Origin: Leptolyngbyaceae cyanobacterium M65_K2018_010 | GTDB lineage: Bacteria > Cyanobacteriota > Cyanobacteriia > Phormidesmidales > Phormidesmidaceae | DNA: 8,494 bases | Assembly (NCBI GenBank): GCA_015295885.1 | Contig: DVEE01000045.1 | Coordinates: forward strand, 1-8,494 | Direction: 5' to 3' | In this document: piece after piece, positions 1 through 5,453 of the stretch | Position numbering within the stretch: the stretch's first letter is position 1 | How the letters are laid out: each line of letters starts with the position of its first letter | The notes under the pieces: generated by a model | What the model was told of the DNA's origin: nothing | The model's input: only the letters and a program-made list of their open reading frames with translations | Databases searched by the model: none | Position numbers and translations under genes: made by a program

Positions 1-206
1 AGCTGAAACAGAATGACCATTAATATTCTCTCTCAAACACAGCAGTAGGAAGCAAGACTCCCCTCTCTTCGGCCAGGGTACTGTTCAACCCCGCCTCATC
101 AACTGACCCTAGGAGCGCCTGTCGCCCTAGAGTAAGCCAGGGAAATTGCCGTGGGGATCTCAATTAGTAAGCTATCAGAAAGCGAGCCCCTTGGGAACGC
201 GAATCG

Positions 207-252
207 ACCCCAGACGGGGAATTCTCCGGCGTAGAGGCGGAGTGGCTGGGGT
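207..252 (+). other. Nested inverted repeat (possible structured leader or small RNA)
   Basis: The outer arms ACCCCAG (207-213) and CTGGGGT (246-252) are perfectly complementary and enclose a second stem, CTCCG (224-228) with CGGAG (238-242). The CCCC of the left outer arm (208-211) can instead pair with GGGG at 216-219 across a four-base AGAC loop, so two folds compete. The segment lies about 200 bases upstream of the first gene and has no convincing coding potential. It matches no riboswitch or RNA family that I recognise. In a G+C-rich genome some short stems arise by chance, so this is a structural observation only. Confidence 0.3.
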
Positions 253-270
253 GGTCTTGAGCCAAGCACC
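250..270 (+). other. Short hairpin
   Basis: GGTG (250-253) pairs with CACC (267-270), and CTTG (256-259) pairs with CAAG (263-266) around an AGC loop, with a two-base bulge on the 5' side. It overlaps the right arm of the nested repeat at 207-252, so the two structures exclude each other in part. No T-run follows, so it is not an intrinsic terminator. Confidence 0.25.
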
Positions 271-446
271 GGTAGCCAGGGAAGATGGATATGGCCCGTC
301 GAGGGAGTGGCTAGGAATGTGTGATGGTACGAGTGGGGTTTGACCAAAACTGGATTGGGCGTCTGGGGAAGGTGGCCTCTGACAAGCCAGCGCCAGGCTA
401 ACCCTTAAAGCGCAGCAAACTTGACCACCCATGCTAGCGTCTAGCT

Positions 447-3239
447 ATGGACTTAGTGCTCTGCCATACCACCGCTGATTTTGACACCCTGGGGGCCGCC
501 GTGGGGCTGGCCCGGCTGCAACCGGGGGCAAGGATCGTGCTGACTGGGGGCTGCCATCCGACCGTGCAGCGGTTTGTTTCCCTGCATCGGGATGAGTATC
601 CCCTGATTGAGCGACGAGCGGTGAATCCGAGCCACCTTCGCTCACTCACCCTGGTCGATGCCCAGCAAGCGGAGCGATTTGGTCCGGCCGCTGAGTGGAT
701 TGCCCTGGCCCAACAACGCCATCTTCCGATCGCAGTTTACGACCACCATGGAGCTAAGGGGGGTGAAGTCGAGGCCGACCATCGCACCGTGGAACCGGTG
801 GGAGCAGCTACTACCCTGGTGGTCGAAGCGATGCAGCGGCAGGGCATACACCCCAGCGTGGCAGAAGCAACGGTGATGGCCCTAGGCATCCATGTGGACA
901 CAGGCTCGCTGCTGTTTGAGCAAACGACCCCCCGCGATGCCCGGGCCCTAGCCTGGTTGATGGAGCAGGGGGCAAGCCTGCAAGTCATTGCTGAATTTGT
1001 GGAGCCCGGTCTGACCCCGGTGCTGCAGGATCTGCTGGCGATCGCCATGGATCAACTCACCCTGGAGCAGGTCCAGGGCTATAGCTTGGGATCGGTGCTT
1101 TTGCCTGTGGAGCACTATATCCCTGGCCTTTCCGGCTTAGCAGAGCGGCTCATTTCCCTGGCTGATGTCGATGCGCTGTTGCTTGGGGCCCACTACCCCG
1201 GCAAGGAGATTCCCCCGGATGGGGGAGCGCCACCCCGCAAGCTAGTGCTGATTGGCCGTGCCCAGGGACGGATCAGTCGCCGCTCGGCAGCGGCACCAGG
1301 CATCGACTGGGGAGCAATTTTGGCTCCAGTGGGTGGGGGTGGGCATCCAACCGCCGCCTCAGCCACCTTGACCACGGATAACCCCGAGCAGGTGATGGCC
1401 GGGTTAATGACCCAGGCGCGATCGCAGCTGCCTCCAACGCCTACTGCCCGGGATTTAATGTCTTCCCCCGTCCGCACGATCCGCCCCGATACGACCATTG
1501 GCGAAGCGCAGCGGATTCTGCTGCGGTACGGCCATTCCGGTCTATCCGTCGTGGATGCGGAGGATACCCTGGTGGGGGTGATCTCTCGTCGGGATCTGGA
1601 CCTGGCCCTCCATCACGGATTCAGCCATGCCCCGGTGAAGGGCTACATGGCCACTAACCTAAAAACCATCAGCCCCGACACCCCTGTCGCCGAGATAGAG
1701 GACTTAATGGTGACCTACGACATTGGTCGGCTGCCCGTTCTCAGGCAGGGGGCTTTGGTGGGCATTGTGACCCGCACCGATCTGCTGCGTCACCTGCACC
1801 AGGATTTAATTGCTAACGGTTGGCATCGCACCCCCTTACCTCAACTGCCCCCGGCGGCACCGCTGCAGCATACCCTGGAAACCAAACTCAGACCCGAACT
1901 CTGGCAAGTGTTGCAGCATATGGCCGCGGCTGCCCAGGCCCGGGGCTGGCATCTGTACCTGGTAGGCGGTGCGGTGCGGGATTTACTGCTCGCCCAGGAG
2001 GAAGACGCGGTGGGCCTGCCCGATCTGGATCTGGTGGTGGATGGCTTTTACCAGGCGGCCCAGGTGGGAGCCGGCGTAGAACTGGCCGAGCAGATCAAAA
2101 CCCACTTCCCTGAGGTGGATATCCAGGTCCATGGCCGGTTCCAAACCGCCTCCCTGGTGTGGCACAGGGAACTGGATCATCCCCTGGCGTCACTCATGAT
2201 CGATGTGGCCACTGCTCGCACCGAGTTTTACCCCTATCCGGCCGCTAACCCTGAGGTTGAGGCCAGTTCCATTCAGCAAGACCTCTACCGTCGCGATTTC
2301 ACCATCAACGCCATGGCCCTGCGCCTAACGGAGCCGGGGGCTGGTCAATTACTGGATTATTTTGGCGGCCTGGTCGATTTACATCAGGGGCTGGTGCGGG
2401 TACTGCATCCCAATAGTTTTATTGAAGACCCCACCCGCATCTATCGAGCGGTGCGGTTTGCGGTGCGGCTGGGCTTTAACCTCGACAGCCAAACCGAAGG
2501 TTATATCCACCATGCCATTGAGAGCGGCATTTATACCCAAATGCAGCACCAGGTCCGACGGGTGCCAGCCCTACAGGTGAGGCTCAAAAATGAGTTGAAA
2601 TATATTTTGGCAGCGCCCTACTGGCAGACGGCCCTGGAACTGCTCGATCACCTGCAGGCCCTCCGCTGCATCCACAGCGATTTGGCCATGACTCCCAGCC
2701 TGTGGCATCAGTTGCGCCGCATCACCCGGTGGATCGATCGGTTTGGCTGGTCCCCCCCCTGCATTCCCTGGCAGATGCGCCTAGAAGTTCTCCTGGCAGC
2801 CTTACCGCCGAGTCAACGGCGGCCCATCGCCACGGCGCTGCAACTAACCGATACCTCGATTCAGCGATTAAGTCAGCTCGCCGCCCTAGAGCACACCTGG
2901 CTGCAGCAGGTTCCCCTGGATCCGCGCCCTAGCCAGCTCTACCAGCTTTTCTCTAAGGCCGACTTGCCGACCCTCCTGCTGGTCAGCGCCCGCCATCCTC
3001 GATCCCTGGGGCCGCTGATCTGGCGATACCTGACCCAGTGGATGACCATGCCCCACCTAGTAGACGGAGAACGGTTGAAGAGCCTGGGATACAAACCCGG
3101 TCCCCAGTTTCGGGTGATGTTGGAGGCGGTACTGGCGGCCCAATTGGACGGTCGCATCCAAACCCAGGCAGAGGCCCAGGCCTTTTTAGCCGAGCACTTT
3201 CCCCGGCCAACCTCCCCCTGGGCCCTGGGTAGCCCCTAG
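447..3239 (+). CDS. DHH-CBS-CBS-tRNA nucleotidyltransferase fusion (CCA- or A-adding enzyme)
   Basis: Adds nucleotides to the tRNA 3' end in the cytoplasm. An N-terminal DHH phosphoesterase spans roughly residues 1-160, with all expected metal ligands visible: H7, D11 and D13, D71, D99-H100-H101, D151. A DHHA1 segment with GGGGHP follows at 297-301. Two CBS domains lie at about 334-389 and 397-449. The class II nucleotidyltransferase head starts near 480: GGAVRD (507-512), the catalytic pair D526/D528 in LPDLDLVVDG, RRDFTINAMAL (615-625), and the EDxxR nucleotide-template motif E660/D661/R664. The C-terminus carries the family signature GYKPGPQF (881-888). Start: an in-frame TAG at 435-437 leaves ATG 447 as the first possible start; no Shine-Dalgarno is visible. 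From memory, Synechocystis splits this job between a CC-adding enzyme and a large A-adding enzyme (sll1253), which this length and layout resemble. Which activity this one has cannot be read from sequence alone. The DHH substrate is unknown. Confidence 0.93.
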   Translation: MDLVLCHTTADFDTLGAAVGLARLQPGARIVLTGGCHPTVQRFVSLHRDEYPLIERRAVNPSHLRSLTLVDAQQAERFGPAAEWIALAQQRHLPIAVYDHHGAKGGEVEADHRTVEPVGAATTLVVEAMQRQGIHPSVAEATVMALGIHVDTGSLLFEQTTPRDARALAWLMEQGASLQVIAEFVEPGLTPVLQDLLAIAMDQLTLEQVQGYSLGSVLLPVEHYIPGLSGLAERLISLADVDALLLGAHYPGKEIPPDGGAPPRKLVLIGRAQGRISRRSAAAPGIDWGAILAPVGGGGHPTAASATLTTDNPEQVMAGLMTQARSQLPPTPTARDLMSSPVRTIRPDTTIGEAQRILLRYGHSGLSVVDAEDTLVGVISRRDLDLALHHGFSHAPVKGYMATNLKTISPDTPVAEIEDLMVTYDIGRLPVLRQGALVGIVTRTDLLRHLHQDLIANGWHRTPLPQLPPAAPLQHTLETKLRPELWQVLQHMAAAAQARGWHLYLVGGAVRDLLLAQEEDAVGLPDLDLVVDGFYQAAQVGAGVELAEQIKTHFPEVDIQVHGRFQTASLVWHRELDHPLASLMIDVATARTEFYPYPAANPEVEASSIQQDLYRRDFTINAMALRLTEPGAGQLLDYFGGLVDLHQGLVRVLHPNSFIEDPTRIYRAVRFAVRLGFNLDSQTEGYIHHAIESGIYTQMQHQVRRVPALQVRLKNELKYILAAPYWQTALELLDHLQALRCIHSDLAMTPSLWHQLRRITRWIDRFGWSPPCIPWQMRLEVLLAALPPSQRRPIATALQLTDTSIQRLSQLAALEHTWLQQVPLDPRPSQLYQLFSKADLPTLLLVSARHPRSLGPLIWRYLTQWMTMPHLVDGERLKSLGYKPGPQFRVMLEAVLAAQLDGRIQTQAEAQAFLAEHFPRPTSPWALGSP
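1038..1045. repeat. HIP1 site (extended GGCGATCGCC)
   Basis: GCGATCGC is the highly iterated palindrome of many cyanobacterial genomes. Here it has the flanking G and C that extend it to ten bases, and lies within the DHH part of the first gene. Confidence 0.9.
1418..1425. repeat. HIP1 site
   Basis: Exact octamer in the linker between the DHHA1 and first CBS domain codons. Confidence 0.9.
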
Positions 3240-3276
3240 GACGATGTAACCGGGCGGATCGAAAAATTATCTGACC

Positions 3277-3310
3277 TAGGGTTTCCCTAACCGGTTCCAG
3301 AACAGGTTAG
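3277..3310 (+). promoter_or_regulatory. Two mutually exclusive hairpins before the pseudokinase start
   Basis: TAGGG (3277-3281) pairs with CCCTA (3285-3289) across a TTT loop. CTAACC (3287-3292) pairs with GGTTAG (3305-3310) around a 12-base loop. The two stems share bases 3287-3289, so they cannot form fully together. The second stem ends one base before the GTG start and includes the AGG that would serve as a weak ribosome site. An arrangement like this could tune translation, but that is inference. The loop region also contains the 8-base palindrome AACCGGTT (3289-3296). Confidence 0.35.
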
Positions 3311-3311
3311 A

Positions 3312-4901
3312 GTGACAGAGAAAAATTTGGCTCTTACTCCGGCTGTCTCGCCTATGACTTTAGCGATCGGCACGGCCCTGCAAAAGGGCGTTTATGTCAT
3401 CGATGCCCTGGGCGGCGAAGATGCCATTGGTCCCCTTTACCTCGCCACCCATGTGCCCAAAGGACGGTGGGCCCTGGTGCGAGTTTTAGGTAGCCGTCAT
3501 CCCGAGACGATGCCTGGGGCTGATCGACGAGCTACCTTTTACGAAACCTTGAAAGCCATTGGTCAGCTAGGGCATCCCCTACTCCCTGCGGCGATGCAGG
3601 GTTTTGAGGAAGAGGGCGTGTGTTATCAGGTTCTGCCCTTACCCCTAGGAGCCCCCCTTACCCGTTGGGTTTTACCCAAGGCCCCCTTTTCCGTGGGGCG
3701 CAGTCTCCGGGTGATTGACCAACTGGTTGATGCCCTGCGGGTACTACGCCCCCTGGGTGGGTATGGGTTGCGGTTAACCCCCGATCAGCTTTGGCTGCCT
3801 GAGCAGGCCAGTCCCCTCAAGTTTATTGGCTTTGATTTCCCCGATCAAGCCTCTGATGCAGATCCGGTGAGTGAAGGGAAGCTGGTTTATGACCTGGCCG
3901 GCCTACTCTACTTCCTGCTTACGGGCCAGCGGGCTGAAGCGACCCGAGCGCCCCTGGCGGTGGATTTACGTCATCGCTTACCCGGCTTACCCCCCAGCCT
4001 GGAAACGGCTCTGCAATGGGGTCTACGGCAGGCAGGGCAGGCGGCTACCGCCGATCTGGAAAGCTGGCTAGCCCTGCTGCCTAAACTGGCAGACTCCCCC
4101 GCCCCACCCCAGCGATCGCAGGGAGGTTCTGCAGCGGCCACTTCCCTAGGCGTATCCGAGCCATCAACAAAGCCGGAGATCGCCACCACTCAGGTGGTGG
4201 CCCCGGCCGTTTCGCCCGCTCCAGCCACCATTGCGACGGCAGGGTCCACTGGGACAACTAACCGCGACGGTGCTTTTCCCAACGGTGCTTTTCCCAAACG
4301 AGCGACCTGGGCTCTGCTAGGTACCTGTGTTGTGGCTGGGCTGAGTGGATTAACCTTTGGCTTGCAGGCCCGTCTCCAACCCCTGGATTCCCCCAGCCCG
4401 GCTCGATTCAACCCGAATCAATCCTTTCCCCCCCTGCCCGACTGGCCCGGGGATAACTTTGGCTCTAACTGGTCATCCCCCACCTATCGACGCCGGTTCC
4501 AGCCCGACTATGGGGATACTCCACCGGCCTTGGCCACCCCTAGAACAAACCCGGTGCAACCCAGCGCTCTGCCCACGCCCCAGGGGGTGTCTGTAGAGCT
4601 GGAGCAGGCGCCTGATTGGCGGCCTGACGACCCTGGGGATGCCGGCCTTGGCGAACCCCTAGATTCCCCGGTTCCGGATTCCCTCTCAAGCCCCAATGGG
4701 TCATCACCGGACCCCAGGGTTCCCGCTCCTGCCGTTGACAATAGTGGAGGGACGCCCGCTCCTCCCCCGGCTCCACCCATTCCCACGGATCCGGGGGGCG
4801 GCCCTCTCCCCGCCGCTCCTACTCCGCCCGCCCCCCTCCAGGCTCCGCCCGCTCCCCTGGTCCCTAGTTCAGGCATGGAGCCAGGCGGGCAAAGCACTTA
4901 G
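3312..4901 (+). CDS. Membrane-anchored kinase-fold protein, probable pseudokinase, with proline-rich tail
   Basis: Residues 18-260 keep the outline of a Ser/Thr kinase domain: the beta-3 strand WALVRVL (53-59), a catalytic-loop equivalent GLRLTPDQLWL (152-162), the activation-segment equivalent LKFIGFDF (169-176), and a well preserved subdomain IX, VYDLAGLLYFLLTG (192-205). The key catalytic residues look lost: the beta-3 Lys is R57, the HRD Asp position is R154 with Thr and Gln where Lys and Asn are usual, and DFG reads G-F-D. Phosphotransfer therefore seems unlikely. A low-complexity linker (260-330) leads to one membrane helix at about 332-353, preceded by Lys-Arg, so the kinase-like domain should be cytoplasmic. 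The remaining ~175 residues are rich in Pro, Ala, Gly and Ser and should lie in the periplasm or lumen. Start: GTG 3312; the next in-frame choice is ATG 3354, which lacks a ribosome site. It lies 72 nt after the tRNA enzyme gene. Family assignment is inferred from motif spacing; substrate or partner unknown. Confidence 0.78.
   Translation: MTEKNLALTPAVSPMTLAIGTALQKGVYVIDALGGEDAIGPLYLATHVPKGRWALVRVLGSRHPETMPGADRRATFYETLKAIGQLGHPLLPAAMQGFEEEGVCYQVLPLPLGAPLTRWVLPKAPFSVGRSLRVIDQLVDALRVLRPLGGYGLRLTPDQLWLPEQASPLKFIGFDFPDQASDADPVSEGKLVYDLAGLLYFLLTGQRAEATRAPLAVDLRHRLPGLPPSLETALQWGLRQAGQAATADLESWLALLPKLADSPAPPQRSQGGSAAATSLGVSEPSTKPEIATTQVVAPAVSPAPATIATAGSTGTTNRDGAFPNGAFPKRATWALLGTCVVAGLSGLTFGLQARLQPLDSPSPARFNPNQSFPPLPDWPGDNFGSNWSSPTYRRRFQPDYGDTPPALATPRTNPVQPSALPTPQGVSVELEQAPDWRPDDPGDAGLGEPLDSPVPDSLSSPNGSSPDPRVPAPAVDNSGGTPAPPPAPPIPTDPGGGPLPAAPTPPAPLQAPPAPLVPSSGMEPGGQST
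4112..4119. repeat. HIP1 site
   Basis: Exact octamer in the low-complexity linker of the pseudokinase gene. Confidence 0.9.
4268..4297 (+). repeat. 15-bp perfect tandem duplication inside the pseudokinase gene
   Basis: CGGTGCTTTTCCCAA occurs at 4268-4282 and again at 4283-4297 with no mismatch. It is in frame and duplicates five residues, giving GAFPNGAFPK at 320-329, directly before the membrane helix. Its T-run contrasts with the surrounding G+C-rich linker. This is likely a recent slippage event in an unconstrained juxtamembrane spacer. Confidence 0.9.
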
Positions 4902-4934
4902 GTTTTGCTACGGGCCAAAGGTTAGCGGCCCCGC

Positions 4935-4958
4935 CCGAACCTCGCCCCTAGGGCTCGG
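4935..4958 (+). other. Small intergenic hairpin between pseudokinase and coiled-coil genes
   Basis: CCGA (4935-4938) can pair with TCGG (4955-4958), and GCCC (4944-4947) with GGGC (4951-4954) across a CTA loop. No T-run follows, so it is not a classical intrinsic terminator, though it sits where the transcript of the previous gene could end. Its apex contains the palindrome CCTAGG. Confidence 0.25.
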
Positions 4959-4977
4959 CTCTGAGGAATAAGAACGT

Positions 4978-4983
4978 TATACT
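4978..4983 (+). promoter_or_regulatory. Possible -10 box (TATACT) upstream of the small coiled-coil gene
   Basis: TATACT lies in a locally A/T-richer patch 31 bases before the ATG at 5015. No good TTGACA-like -35 box is found at the usual distance, so this would be a weak or activator-dependent promoter. If real, it would start a transcript covering the coiled-coil, ABC1 and phosphatase genes separately from the pseudokinase. Confidence 0.35.
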
Positions 4984-5003
4984 TCTAAACAGTTGAGTAG
5001 GTT

Positions 5004-5007
5004 GAGG
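5004..5007 (+). promoter_or_regulatory. Ribosome binding site of the coiled-coil gene
   Basis: GAGG is placed seven bases before ATG 5015, which is good spacing and supports this start. Confidence 0.6.
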
Positions 5008-5014
5008 TGTTGTT

Positions 5015-5353
5015 ATGAGCAGCCCGGTGCTCCATGCCTTCTTTGTGGGTCGTGCCCTGGCGGAAACGGTTAGCGATCGGGCTGAGCGGTTCTTGACCGC
5101 CTCCCTCAGTTGGTTAGGTCAGTTTGATGCTGAGCAACGGGAATCTCTACGGCAGTTCACCGAGGAGGTCATGGCCCGAGCCCAGCAGGCCGAAGCCGAG
5201 GCTGGCCCAGCCACTTCAGGGGCCTCGGGGTTTACCGCTGGTGGCACCCAAACGGAGGATTTGCAAGCCACCATCGATACTCTTCGGGCTGAAATTGCCC
5301 AGGTGCGAGTGGCCTTGCAGCAATACCGCTCTGCTTCCCAGTCTGGGGGGTAA
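5015..5353 (+). CDS. Small conserved-looking helical/coiled-coil protein of unknown function
   Basis: 112 residues with no enzyme motif and no signal peptide. The first ~63 residues look helical and amphipathic, beginning with a short hydrophobic patch (VLHAFFVGRAL, 5-15) that could touch a membrane or a partner. A Gly/Ala/Thr/Ser-rich linker follows (about 64-79). The C-terminal helix has an exact 4-3-4-3-4 hydrophobic spacing at L83, I87, L90, I94, V97 and L101, a canonical coiled-coil pattern, so the protein probably forms dimers or binds another coiled coil. It recalls small uncharacterised cyanobacterial and plastid proteins (possibly the DUF6825 family, from memory and unverified). A good ribosome site supports the start. 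It lies 100 nt before the ABC1 kinase gene on the same strand, which suggests, without proving, a shared pathway. Confidence 0.82.
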   Translation: MSSPVLHAFFVGRALAETVSDRAERFLTASLSWLGQFDAEQRESLRQFTEEVMARAQQAEAEAGPATSGASGFTAGGTQTEDLQATIDTLRAEIAQVRVALQQYRSASQSGG

Positions 5354-5443
5354 GGGAGAAGCGGCCGTTGCCAGGGGTGCAGGGTGGGTTGGATCCTTGT
5401 CCATGGCCCGAAAGCCTGACCGATTCCAGTTATCACACAAGTT

Positions 5444-5448
5444 AGGAG
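5444..5448 (+). promoter_or_regulatory. Ribosome binding site that decides the GTG start of the ABC1 gene
   Basis: AGGAG five bases before GTG 5454 is the strongest Shine-Dalgarno seen in the window. The first internal in-frame Met is only at residue 325, within the kinase fold, so the GTG is the only sensible start. Confidence 0.75.
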
Positions 5449-5453
5449 CCTGA

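Larger units (their letters stand above)
1..446. other. Leading intergenic region, no supported gene
   Basis: No coding region here is convincing. The open frames on either strand are short, have no recognisable domain and are not preceded by a good ribosome site. The first 60 bases are relatively A/T-rich and contain TAATAT at 21-26, but a matching -35 box would lie outside the window. The middle (about 200-270) is rich in short inverted repeats, listed separately. A 10-base word, AGCCAGGGAA, occurs twice (135-144 and 274-283), which could be chance. I saw no tRNA T-loop, tmRNA, RNase P or SRP RNA signature. The promoter of the downstream gene must lie in or before this stretch, but I cannot place it. 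Confidence 0.5.

Noticed and set aside
340..345. TTGACC as a -35 promoter box
   Set aside because: No -10-like sequence occurs 16-18 bases downstream. A second TTGACC at 421-426 would place the -10 on the start codon.
99..432. Overlapping short frames on both strands before the first gene
   Set aside because: Three frames overlap one another, none with a domain or ribosome site; composition looks non-coding.
1..446. Glutamine- or cobalamin-type riboswitch, RNase P, SRP RNA or tRNA
   Set aside because: Short word resemblances only; the conserved cores of these families are not present in the right order.
3354..3356. ATG as an alternative start of the pseudokinase
   Set aside because: No ribosome site precedes it; GTG 3312 has a weak AGG nearby. 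Still, the first 14 residues are uninformative, so this alternative is not excluded.
4750..4862. Proline-codon low-complexity region as a repeat array or CRISPR-like element
   Set aside because: Units are irregular and in frame with a Pro/Ala-rich tail; no regular spacers.
4508..4897. 129-codon open frame on the minus strand
   Set aside because: Gly/Pro/Ala-rich antisense of the proline-rich tail of the pseudokinase. No domain and no ribosome site; open only because G+C-rich codons lack stops.
5124..5453. 109-codon plus-strand frame overlapping the coiled-coil gene
   Set aside because: It lies in another frame of a better-supported gene, has no family resemblance, and ends just at the ABC1 start by chance.
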